The notes below the pieces were generated by a model. The model was not told the origin of the DNA and did not search any database. It saw only the letters and a list, made by a program, of their open reading frames with translations. A stretch of 33,376 nt of DNA, from NCBI RefSeq assembly GCF_049276915.1, contig NZ_JBASXK010000042.1, positions 1 to 33,376 on the forward strand, read 5' to 3'. The DNA comes from Aestuariivita sp049276915 (GTDB lineage: Bacteria > Pseudomonadota > Alphaproteobacteria > Rhodobacterales > Rhodobacteraceae). A program made the translations under genes and the position numbers. This document shows positions 14,562 through 22,041 of this stretch, one piece after another (position 1 is the first letter of the stretch; the number at the start of each line of letters is the position of its first letter).

Positions 14562-16187
14562 ATGACATTGAATCTCTCGATGCCCGGTCAGGAAGAACTC
14601 AAACCCCGGATCACAGTATTCGGTGTGGGGGGCGCAGGCGGCAATGCGGTCAACAACATGATCGAAAAGGCGCTGGACGGCGTCGATTTCGTGACCGCCA
14701 ACACGGACGCCCAGGCGCTCCAGCAGTCTCTGGCGCAGTCGAAAATCCAGATGGGTGTCAAGGTCACCGAAGGTCTGGGTGCGGGGGCGCGCGCGACCGT
14801 GGGTGCTGCGGCTGCCGAGGAAAGCATCGAGCAGATCGTGGATCATCTGGCCGGCAGCCACATGTGCTTCATCACCGCCGGCATGGGCGGGGGTACCGGA
14901 ACCGGAGCCGCGCCGATCATCGCGCAGGCCGCCCGCGAGCTTGGCGTTCTGACGGTCGGCGTCGTGACCAAGCCGTTCCAGTTCGAAGGGGCCAAGCGCA
15001 TGCGCCAGGCCGAAGACGGTGTCGAGGCGCTTCAGAAGGTCGTCGACACGCTGATCATCATCCCCAACCAGAACCTGTTCCGCCTGGCCAATGAAAAGAC
15101 CACCTTTACCGAGGCCTTCTCGATGGCTGATGACGTGCTCTATCAGGGCGTCAAGGGTGTGACGGACCTGATGGTGCGTCCCGGCCTGATCAACCTTGAT
15201 TTCGCCGATGTGCGCGCCGTGATGGACGAGATGGGCAAAGCCATGATGGGCACCGGCGAGGCCGAGGGCGAAGATCGCGCCATCCAGGCTGCCGAAAAAG
15301 CCATTGCCAACCCGCTGCTGGATGAAATCTCGTTGCGCGGTGCCAAGGGCGTGCTGATCAACATCACCGGGTCGCATGACCTGACCCTGTTCGAGCTGGA
15401 CGAGGCCGCCAACCGTATCCGCGAAGAAGTGGATCCCGAGGCCAATATCATCGTCGGCTCCACGCTGGACACCAACATGCAGGGCATGATGCGCGTCAGT
15501 GTCGTCGCCACCGGCATCGACGCCAGTGACGTCAATACCGACATGCCGGTGCCGCGCCGCAAACTCAGCCAGCCTCTGGCAGCGCCGCAAATGGCCGAAC
15601 CGGAACCGGTCGATGCCGCCCCGCTTGATCTGGGCGACGCCGCCTTTGGCGCGTCTGACCGGGTCGCCGAAGAGTCCGAGCCATCGCTGTTTCCGCTGGA
15701 TGTCGAGCAGGTTGCCGCACAGGATCTGGGCGAGGATATCTTTGACGACGCAACTCCCGATGACGGACTGCCGCCGCCGGCCTATCAACCCGCCGCCGCG
15801 GAATTCCAGCCTCAGAGCGACTTGCTCATGGACGACGAAGATCCGGCGGCCAGCTATGTGGCACCGCGGGCACCCGCTCCGGGCACACCCAGCCCCGAGG
15901 CCCTGGCCCGTCTGCGGGCCGCGGCGCAGCGTGCAGCTCCGGCACCTGCCGCTCCTGAGCATGTTCAGGATGCTCCCGCTGTCGAAAAACGCAGGCTTGG
16001 GATCAATTCGCTGATCAACCGTATGACCGGTCACGCGGCCGATACACCGACGCAGCCGACGCGCCAGCAACCGGTCATGCGTCAGTCCGCACCGCAGCCC
16101 GGAGTGGCTGCACAGCCCGTGCAATCGGAAGAGGTCGAGCAGGATCGCATCGAAATTCCGGCTTTCCTGCGCCGTCAAGCAAACTGA
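14562..16187 (+). CDS. ftsZ: Cell division GTPase FtsZ with a long C-terminal linker
   Basis: FtsZ is the tubulin-like GTPase that forms the Z ring. The 541-residue protein has VFGVGGAGGNAVNNM (19-33), the tubulin signature GGGTGTG (109-115), and the T7 loop NLDFADVRAVM (211-221) that activates GTP hydrolysis. The globular part ends near residue 325. A Pro/Ala/Glu-rich, low-conservation linker of about 200 residues follows, and the C-terminus IEIPAFLRRQAN is the conserved tail that binds FtsA and other partners. E. coli FtsZ is about 383 residues, so the linker is long, as is usual in alphaproteobacteria. ATG 14562 is preferred because the upstream 10 codons are not FtsZ-like and GGCGGAA lies 6 bases before it. 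A strong terminator follows. Confidence 0.97.
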   Translation: MTLNLSMPGQEELKPRITVFGVGGAGGNAVNNMIEKALDGVDFVTANTDAQALQQSLAQSKIQMGVKVTEGLGAGARATVGAAAAEESIEQIVDHLAGSHMCFITAGMGGGTGTGAAPIIAQAARELGVLTVGVVTKPFQFEGAKRMRQAEDGVEALQKVVDTLIIIPNQNLFRLANEKTTFTEAFSMADDVLYQGVKGVTDLMVRPGLINLDFADVRAVMDEMGKAMMGTGEAEGEDRAIQAAEKAIANPLLDEISLRGAKGVLINITGSHDLTLFELDEAANRIREEVDPEANIIVGSTLDTNMQGMMRVSVVATGIDASDVNTDMPVPRRKLSQPLAAPQMAEPEPVDAAPLDLGDAAFGASDRVAEESEPSLFPLDVEQVAAQDLGEDIFDDATPDDGLPPPAYQPAAAEFQPQSDLLMDDEDPAASYVAPRAPAPGTPSPEALARLRAAAQRAAPAPAAPEHVQDAPAVEKRRLGINSLINRMTGHAADTPTQPTRQQPVMRQSAPQPGVAAQPVQSEEVEQDRIEIPAFLRRQAN

Positions 16188-16207
16188 TAGCGGTCACAAT
16201 CGCTGTT

Positions 16208-16235
16208 GGAAGGGCCGCCTTTGGGCGGCCCTTTT
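16208..16235 (+). terminator. Rho-independent terminator after ftsZ
   Basis: GGGCCGCC (16212-16219) pairs with GGCGGCCC (16224-16231) around the loop TTTG, with AA/TT extension and a TTTT run from 16232. It lies 20 bp after the ftsZ stop. It is the clearest intrinsic terminator in the window and separates ftsZ from lpxC. Confidence 0.9.
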
Positions 16236-16285
16236 CCATTTGTTTTCAATGGTTTGAGGTTGTGTGAGCAGGGTTCTGCCGACAT

Positions 16286-16337
16286 GTTACATAAACGTTT
16301 CAGTCCGTTACAAAGAGTGAGTTGAGCATTCGGTAAC
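16286..16337 (+). repeat. Phased GTTAC repeats upstream of lpxC
   Basis: GTTACA occurs at 16286-16291 and again at 16307-16312, exactly 21 bp (two helical turns) apart. The inverted form GTAAC lies at 16333-16337. They sit 70-120 bp before the lpxC start, where operators would be expected. A TATAAG at 16368-16373 could be a -10 element, but no good -35 sits at 16-18 bp. Confidence 0.35.
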
Positions 16338-16406
16338 GTCCCTTTAACGAGTTGCGTACCGAGGACATATAAGCCTCAGACCCGACTCAGGCACCACAGG
16401 CACGCT

Positions 16407-17330
16407 TTGCAGAACACGTTGAAACATCCAGTGACCTTCTCAGGGGTCGGCCTTCATACCGGCCGCTCTGCGCGTATGGTCATCCGTCCGGCCTCGGCCG
16501 AACACGGGATCTGGTTCCGCCGTGTTGATATTCTGAATGGCGACACGATGGTTCCCGCGATCTGGAGCGCGGTCGAGCAATCGGCGCTGTGCACCAAGCT
16601 GGTCAACGCATCCGGCGTGTCGGTTTCGACCGTGGAACATGTGATGGCCGCTCTTGCGGGATGTGGCGTCCATAACGCGGTGATCGAGATCGACGGCCCC
16701 GAAGTGCCGATCCTTGACGGATCTTCCGCCCCTTTCGTGCGCGGAATCATGGCGCGCGGCCTGCAACGTCTGGCCCAGCCTGTGCGCGCGATCGAAGTTC
16801 TCAAGGAGGTCCGTATCGAACGCGATGGCGCGATGGCGATGCTGGTGCCCGCGGACACGCTCAAGATCGACTTTGACATCGAATTCGCCGATGCCGCGAT
16901 CGGTCATCAGCGCAAGACGCTGGTGATGAACAACGGGGCCTTTGCGCGCGAACTCTGTGACAGCCGCACCTTCTGTCGTCAGGCGGATGTGGACATGATG
17001 CAGGCCAATGGCCTGGCTCTGGGCGGTGCACCCGGTGAGAACGCCGTGGTCTTTGACGGCGACATGGTCACCAGCCCCGGCGGTCTGCGGCACGGCGATG
17101 AGCCGGTGCGCCACAAGATGCTGGATGCGTTGGGTGATCTGGCGCTGGCGGGCGGGCCGATCTTTGGCCATTATACCGGTCTGCGCGCGGGCCACAGCCT
17201 GACAAATACGCTGCTGCGCAGCCTGTTCGCTACGCCTGGTGCGGCGCGCATGATCGTGTGTGACGCCGAGCAGACCGCCCGTTTGCCGGGTGTGGGGCTG
17301 CATTGGGGCGAAATCCCCCAGGTCGCCTGA
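16407..17330 (+). CDS. lpxC: UDP-3-O-acyl-N-acetylglucosamine deacetylase LpxC
   Basis: LpxC is the zinc deacetylase that commits UDP-3-O-acyl-GlcNAc to lipid A synthesis. The 307-residue protein begins QNTLKHPVTFSGVGLHTG after the start, the normal LpxC N-terminus. The zinc ligands are His78 (in VEHVMAAL), His236 and Asp240 (HKMLD); Glu77 is the likely general base and His263 (AGHSL) the catalytic His. The start codon is TTG at 16407. There is no upstream ATG in frame, and an internal ATG would remove conserved residues, so the TTG is well supported; AGG lies 6 bases before it. Weak initiation would suit an enzyme whose level is tightly controlled in other bacteria. Confidence 0.96.
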   Translation: MQNTLKHPVTFSGVGLHTGRSARMVIRPASAEHGIWFRRVDILNGDTMVPAIWSAVEQSALCTKLVNASGVSVSTVEHVMAALAGCGVHNAVIEIDGPEVPILDGSSAPFVRGIMARGLQRLAQPVRAIEVLKEVRIERDGAMAMLVPADTLKIDFDIEFADAAIGHQRKTLVMNNGAFARELCDSRTFCRQADVDMMQANGLALGGAPGENAVVFDGDMVTSPGGLRHGDEPVRHKMLDALGDLALAGGPIFGHYTGLRAGHSLTNTLLRSLFATPGAARMIVCDAEQTARLPGVGLHWGEIPQVA

Positions 17331-17369
17331 CATCGCAGCGCAATCCTCTGCCGCAGACATGCATCTTTG

Positions 17370-17385
17370 CGCTTAAAAGCGTTTT
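17370..17385 (+). terminator. Weak terminator-like hairpin after lpxC
   Basis: CGCT-TAAA-AGCG (17370-17381) is followed by TTTT (17382-17385), 40 bp after the lpxC stop. The stem is only 4-5 bp, so termination would be partial at best. The T run also forms part of TTTTGCAC, a possible -35 for bamD. Confidence 0.35.
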
Positions 17386-17452
17386 GCACCGGAAATGAAT
17401 GTGCTAGACCGGACGGCAAGAACGGCGAAAAGCCAGATTCAGGCGGTAGGGA

Positions 17453-18337
17453 ATGGCACGCATGACAGGCAAATTGGCAGGCATGACGGTGCAGGCGATG
17501 CTGAGATGGGTCTTGGCACTCTGTCTTGTTGCAAGTCTGAGCGCCTGCGGCGGCTCGACCGGCGGCGCAGGGAGCGCCGATCGCACGCAATCCCTTGAAG
17601 CCTTCACGCCCCAGCAGATCTTCGAACGCGGCGAATTCGAACTTGAACGCGGGCGCAACGACGATGCAGCCTGGTTCTTTTCCGAGATCGAGCGTCTTTA
17701 TCCCTATTCCAGCTGGGCACGCCGCGCGCTGATCATGCAGGCCTATTCCTATCATATCGGCCAGGATTATCCGAATTCCCGCTCGGCGGCGCAGCGATAC
17801 ATCGATTTCTATCCCGCCGAGGAAGACGCCGCTTATGCGCAGTATCTGCTGGCGCTCAGCTATTATGACCAGATCGACGAAGTCGGGCGCGACCAGGGGC
17901 TGACCTTCCAGGCATTGCAGGCCCTGCGCGGTGTGATCGAGCGCTATCCCGACAGCCAATATGCCGACAGCGCCATCCTGAAATTCGACCTTGCCTTTGA
18001 TCATCTGGCCGGCAAGGAAATGGAGATCGGACGCTATTATCTGCGCCGGGATCATTTCACGGCGGCGATCAACCGCTTCCGGGTCGTGGTCGAGGATTTC
18101 CAGACCACCACCCATACCGCCGAAGCGCTGCATCGTCTGGTCGAGGCTTATCTCTCGCTGGGGCTCACCGATGAGGCGCAGACCGCAGGCGCGATCCTTG
18201 GCTTCAACTATCAGTCGACGGTCTGGTACGAAGACAGCTTCAGCCTGCTGACGGGCCGCGGACTGGAACCCAGGGTGCGCGGTGACAACTGGCTGGCGTC
18301 GATCTATCGCCAATCGGTCAAAGGCGAGTGGTTGTAG
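17453..18337 (+). CDS. bamD: Outer membrane protein assembly factor BamD
   Basis: BamD is an essential lipoprotein of the BAM complex, which inserts beta-barrel proteins into the outer membrane. The 294-residue precursor has a hydrophobic signal ending in the lipobox LSAC, with Cys32 as the lipidated residue counted from this start. TPR repeats follow: QQIFERGEFELERGRNDDAAWFFSEIE begins the first, then paired helices with PYSSWARRALIMQAYSYH, YIDFYP, YPDSQYADSAILKFD and RYYLRRDHFTAAINRF. Starts at 17453, 17462 and 17483 are all possible; the later ones give a more compact signal peptide. TTTTGCAC (17382-17389) with CTAGAC (17404-17409) is a poor promoter candidate with short spacing. RecN follows 33 bp downstream. 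Confidence 0.93.
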   Translation: MARMTGKLAGMTVQAMLRWVLALCLVASLSACGGSTGGAGSADRTQSLEAFTPQQIFERGEFELERGRNDDAAWFFSEIERLYPYSSWARRALIMQAYSYHIGQDYPNSRSAAQRYIDFYPAEEDAAYAQYLLALSYYDQIDEVGRDQGLTFQALQALRGVIERYPDSQYADSAILKFDLAFDHLAGKEMEIGRYYLRRDHFTAAINRFRVVVEDFQTTTHTAEALHRLVEAYLSLGLTDEAQTAGAILGFNYQSTVWYEDSFSLLTGRGLEPRVRGDNWLASIYRQSVKGEWL

Positions 18338-18370
18338 GGGCGGTGGGTCGCATTCACCCGACGGCGGATC

Positions 18371-20020
18371 ATGCTGCGCGCACTTGAAATACGGGACATG
18401 CTGATCATTGACCGGCTTGAGCTTGAGCTGAAGCCGGGTCTCAATGTGCTGACCGGGGAAACCGGTGCCGGCAAGTCCATCCTCTTGGATTCGCTGGGTT
18501 TTGTTCTGGGATGGCGGGGGCGCGCCGAGCTGGTGCGCCAGGGTGCCGAGCAGGGCGAAGTCATCGCCGAATTCCAGCTTGCCAGCGACCATCCTGCGCA
18601 GGCCATCCTGGCCGAGGCCTGTCTGCCCGGCGGGCCCGAGTTGATCCTGCGCCGCATCAAAACGGCAGATGGCCGCAAGACCGCACGGGTCAATGATCGC
18701 CGCGCCAGCGGAGACGTGTTGCGCGCGCTCTCGGATGTGCTTGTCGAACTGCATGGTCAGCATGATGATCGCGGTCTGCTCAACCCGCGCGGCCACCGTG
18801 CGCTGCTGGATGCGTTTGGCGCATATGGGGCCGAACAGGCCGCTGTGCGCGCAGCCTGGTCCGCCATGGCGCAGGCCCGCAAGGCCCTGGCCACGCTGGA
18901 AGCCTCGGTTGCCGCCGCGCGCGCCGAAGAAGAATACCTGCGCCACTCTGTGGGTGAGCTTGATGCGCTTGACCCGCAACAGGGCGAAGAGGCGACGCTG
19001 GATGCACGTCGGCGCATGATGCAGGCCTCGGAACGCATCCGCGACGACATCGTGCGCGCCAATCAGTTGCTTGGCGCAGAGGCTGCCGAAGGCGCGATGA
19101 GCGACGCGGCCCGCTGGCTGGACGGGGCTGCCGAACAGCTTGGCGAGGCGCTGGACGAACCGTTGGCCGCCCTGTCGCGCGCGCTGATCGAACTGGGCGA
19201 GGCGCAATCGGGGGTCGAGCGTCTGCTCGACAGTCTCGAATTCGATCCCTCTGAATTGGAGCAGGCCGAAGAACGGCTGTTTGCCATCCGCGCGCTGGCG
19301 CGCAAACACGGGGTCGCGCCCGACGATCTCGGTGATTTCGCCGATGATCTGCGCGCGCGTCTTGCGGCTCTTGATGCCGGAGATGCCGAACTCGGTGCGC
19401 GCCAGAAAGCCGTCAACGAAACCGCCGCCGCCTATGCGCGCGCTGCCGACAGGCTCAGCGCAGCGCGCGCCACGGCGGCCAAAGGGCTGGATAAGGCCGT
19501 CATGGGCGAACTGGCCCCGCTGAAAATGGATCGCGCCGTGTTCGAAACCGAGCTCTGTGCGGCCGAGCCCGGCCCGGACGGTCAGGACAGCGTGACCTTC
19601 ACGGTCGCAACGAACCCCGGCGCTCCGGCCGGCGCGCTCAACAAGATCGCTTCGGGTGGTGAACTCAGCCGCTTTCTGCTGGCCCTCAAGGTCTGTCTCA
19701 CCGGCACCGAAAGCGGGCGCACCCTGATCTTCGACGAAATAGATCGCGACGTCGGCGGTGCCACCGCCGATGCCGTCGGGCGCCGTCTGGCCGATCTGGC
19801 GGGATCAGGCCAGATTTTGGTCGTGACCCATTCCCCGCAGGTCGCCGCGCGCGGTGCCCATCACTGGCGCGTTGAAAAACACGTGGCAAACGGGGCGACC
19901 CTCTCGACGGTCAGCGCACTTCCGCAGGCTGACCGCGTCGATGAAATCGCGCGCATGCTGGCAGGCGACACCGTCACAGACGAGGCCCGCGCAGCCGCAC
20001 GCGCCTTGCTGGAAGCCTGA
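18371..20020 (+). CDS. recN: DNA repair protein RecN
   Basis: RecN is an SMC-like ATPase that acts in recombinational repair of double-strand breaks. The 549-residue protein starts with MLRALEIRDMLIIDRLELEL, then the Walker A GETGAGKS near residue 35. An Ala/Glu/Arg-rich central coiled-coil region (about 160-370) follows. The C-terminal ATPase half has the signature ASGGELSRFLLALK, Walker B TLIFDEIDRDVGG and the His-switch region VVTHSPQVAA. The ATG at 18371 is well placed. No alphaproteobacterial LexA box (GTTC-N7-GTTC type) is seen just upstream, so SOS control would have to come from elsewhere or be absent. It follows bamD, a common order in this group. Confidence 0.95.
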   Translation: MLRALEIRDMLIIDRLELELKPGLNVLTGETGAGKSILLDSLGFVLGWRGRAELVRQGAEQGEVIAEFQLASDHPAQAILAEACLPGGPELILRRIKTADGRKTARVNDRRASGDVLRALSDVLVELHGQHDDRGLLNPRGHRALLDAFGAYGAEQAAVRAAWSAMAQARKALATLEASVAAARAEEEYLRHSVGELDALDPQQGEEATLDARRRMMQASERIRDDIVRANQLLGAEAAEGAMSDAARWLDGAAEQLGEALDEPLAALSRALIELGEAQSGVERLLDSLEFDPSELEQAEERLFAIRALARKHGVAPDDLGDFADDLRARLAALDAGDAELGARQKAVNETAAAYARAADRLSAARATAAKGLDKAVMGELAPLKMDRAVFETELCAAEPGPDGQDSVTFTVATNPGAPAGALNKIASGGELSRFLLALKVCLTGTESGRTLIFDEIDRDVGGATADAVGRRLADLAGSGQILVVTHSPQVAARGAHHWRVEKHVANGATLSTVSALPQADRVDEIARMLAGDTVTDEARAAARALLEA

Positions 20021-20035
20021 GCGCATAGCGCTGCA

Positions 20036-20061
20036 CGGCCCAGGTGTTTGGCCGGTGTTTT
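20036..20061 (+). terminator. Possible terminator after recN
   Basis: CGGCC (20036-20040) can pair with GGCCG (20050-20054) around a 9-base loop, followed by GTGTTTT. The stem is short. It lies 15 bp after the recN stop, before the ClC gene. Confidence 0.35.
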
Positions 20062-20075
20062 GCCCCCCTTGAACG

Positions 20076-20107
20076 CGGGCGCGCCCGGATTTGTTGCCCC
20101 AGGGGCA
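20076..20107. repeat. Two perfect palindromes in the recN-ClC gap
   Basis: CGGGCGCGCCCG (20076-20087) and TGCCCCAGGGGCA (20095-20107) are each perfectly self-complementary (the second around a central A) and lie 7 bp apart. They are 90-120 bp before the ClC start, consistent with operators, although the first could also add to a terminator for recN. Confidence 0.45.
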
Positions 20108-20195
20108 GGGAACTCGCATCTCTTTGACCAGAACGGGGTTTTCTGTCCTTGCGCTCTGGCCTAGACAGGTCGCACAGCACAGCAAAGGTGCCATG

Positions 20196-21887
20196 ATGGC
20201 CCGCAACCGATCCATTCTGTCGCAACAAGCCGACCAGGCCGTGTCCGCCTGCAAGGAGGGATGGCGCGTGATGCGTGACCGGGGGCCCTCACAGGTGCAG
20301 TTCTGGTTCATAGCCCTGCTGATCGGCATCGCGGCAGGCTTTGCCGCCCTGTTCTTTCGCAAGGGGATCGAGGCGCTTCAGGCCTTTCTCTATCGCACGG
20401 ATGATGTGCATTACATCCATAGCCATGCGGAATCCCTGCCGTGGTACATGATCCTGATCATTCCGGTTGTCGGCGGGCTGGTGGTCGGGGCGATTCTGCA
20501 CCGCTTTACCGATGATGCGCGGGTGCGCTCGGTCGCCGATGTGATCGAGGGGGCCGCATTGCGCGACGGTCGGGTCGAAACCCGCGCCGGGCTTGCCTCG
20601 GCGCTGGCCTCGCTCATCACGCTCAGTTCGGGCGGCTCTTCGGGGCGCGAGGGGCCCGTGGTGCATCTGGCGGCCGTGATCTCGACCAAGGTGTCCCGCT
20701 GGATCAAGGCCGATGGCATAACCGGGCGCGATCTTCTGGGCTGCGCGGTGGCCGCGGCTGTCTCGGCCAGCTTCAACGCGCCCATCGCGGGCGCGCTTTT
20801 CGCGCTCGAAGTGGTGCTGCGCCACTTTGCCGTGCATGCCTTTGCGCCCATCGCCATCGCCTCTGTGGCGGGCACGGTGATCAACCGTCTGGAATTCGGC
20901 GATATCACCGAATTCAACGTCGAACAGAACGGCGCGCTGCAGTTTTATGTCGAACTCCCGGCCTTTGTCCTCTTGGGTCTGATCTGTGGGCTTGTGGCGG
21001 TTGCGCTGATGAAATCCATCTTCTTTGCCGAAGATGTGGCCAATCACGTGCAGGACCGTACCGGCCTGCCGCGCTGGCTACGTCCGGGGATTGCGGGCCT
21101 TCTGCTTGGTGCCATCGCGATCTTGTTCCCGCACATCATCGGGGTTGGCTATGAAACAACCAGGCGGGCGCTTGCGGGAAACATGCTGCTGCATGAGGTG
21201 ATCATCTTCTGCATCCTCAAGGTCGTCGCGGTGGCCATCACCATCGCAGGGCGCATGGGGGGCGGGGTGTTTTCCCCCTCGCTGATGATCGGGGCGCTGA
21301 CCGGGCTTGGGTTTGGGATCATCGCGACCTCGATTTTCCCAGAAGTGTCAGGCTCTTACACACTTTATGCGCTGGCCGGCACGGGGGCCGTCGCGGCGGC
21401 CGTTCTGGGCGCTCCGATCTCGACGACGCTCATCGTGTTCGAACTGACGGGGGATTGGCAAACCGGCCTGGCCGTGATGGTGGCGGTCTCGCTTTCGACG
21501 GCGCTGGCCTCGCGGCTTGTGGACCGGTCGTTCTTCCTTACCCAGCTCGAAAGGCGCGGCATCCACCTGGCCGCCGGACCACAGGCCTATCTGCTGGCAA
21601 TGTTCCGGGTGTCCTCGGTGATGCGCGGTCTTGATGATGCGCGTGCCCCGCCGGTGAGCGAATGCTGGGAGATGATCGCCGAGGGCATCTATATCGACGC
21701 CAATGCCACGCTGGAAGCGGCCATGCCGGCCTTTGACCGCACCGGCATGACATATACCTATATTCCTGTCGTCACCCTGACCGGCGAGAACGCGGCACCC
21801 GAGCTGCAGGGGGCCCTGTTTCAGGTCGATGCGCTCAAGGCATATAACCGCGCATTGGCCGCAACCGCCGAGGAAGAGCATTCCTGA
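20196..21887 (+). CDS. ClC family chloride channel/transporter
   Basis: A 563-residue inner-membrane protein of the ClC family. After a roughly 30-residue cytoplasmic N-terminus come many hydrophobic helices. It has SSGGSSGREGPVVHL with the gating Glu152, FNAPIAGALFALEV (193-206), GRMGGGVFSPSLMIGALTG (352-370) and the LGAPISTTLIVFELTG segment. Three filter positions differ from E. coli ClC-ec1: the GSGIP loop is replaced by VRSVA (110-114), the proton glutamate (E203 in ec1) aligns with Val206, and the filter tyrosine aligns with Phe446 or Phe447. The tail (about 480-563) resembles a degenerate CBS region. I prefer ATG 20196 over 20193 because AAAGG lies 7 bases before it. Chloride or another anion is the likely substrate. 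Confidence 0.92.
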   Translation: MARNRSILSQQADQAVSACKEGWRVMRDRGPSQVQFWFIALLIGIAAGFAALFFRKGIEALQAFLYRTDDVHYIHSHAESLPWYMILIIPVVGGLVVGAILHRFTDDARVRSVADVIEGAALRDGRVETRAGLASALASLITLSSGGSSGREGPVVHLAAVISTKVSRWIKADGITGRDLLGCAVAAAVSASFNAPIAGALFALEVVLRHFAVHAFAPIAIASVAGTVINRLEFGDITEFNVEQNGALQFYVELPAFVLLGLICGLVAVALMKSIFFAEDVANHVQDRTGLPRWLRPGIAGLLLGAIAILFPHIIGVGYETTRRALAGNMLLHEVIIFCILKVVAVAITIAGRMGGGVFSPSLMIGALTGLGFGIIATSIFPEVSGSYTLYALAGTGAVAAAVLGAPISTTLIVFELTGDWQTGLAVMVAVSLSTALASRLVDRSFFLTQLERRGIHLAAGPQAYLLAMFRVSSVMRGLDDARAPPVSECWEMIAEGIYIDANATLEAAMPAFDRTGMTYTYIPVVTLTGENAAPELQGALFQVDALKAYNRALAATAEEEHS

Positions 21888-21954
21888 ATTTCGGCAACAA
21901 TGGCTGCCTGAACAGCCCACTGTTTCCAATCAATGAATGCACATGTGTAATATT

Positions 21955-21977
21955 AACTGTTTGTAGACAAAACAGTT
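21955..21977. promoter_or_regulatory. 8-bp inverted repeat upstream of the RTX gene
   Basis: AACTGTTT (21955-21962) and AAACAGTT (21970-21977) are perfect inverted arms with a 7-base spacer, in a locally AT-rich stretch. A third copy of ACTGTTT lies at 21919-21925. The site is 65 bp before the RTX start and 68 bp after the ClC stop. It could be an operator or a weak terminator; no T run follows. TTTACC (21976-21981) and TAATTT (22000-22005), 18 bp apart, might form the RTX promoter overlapping the repeat. Confidence 0.45.
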
Positions 21978-22041
21978 TACCCCTTGCCATCGACCTGCCT
22001 AATTTGGGGAATTGGGTAAAGATGACTTTGGGGGAAGTTAT

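Noticed and set aside
14457..16178. 573-residue minus-strand frame opposite ftsZ
   Set aside because: Shadow of ftsZ; Gly/His/Arg-rich with no domain and no plausible start signals.
18338..18370. LexA operator for recN
   Set aside because: No GTTC-N7-GTTC or GAAC-N7-GTTC arrangement is seen in the short gap before recN.
17171..19309. 712-residue minus-strand frame opposite lpxC, bamD and recN
   Set aside because: It spans three recognisable genes on the other strand and shows no family motif.
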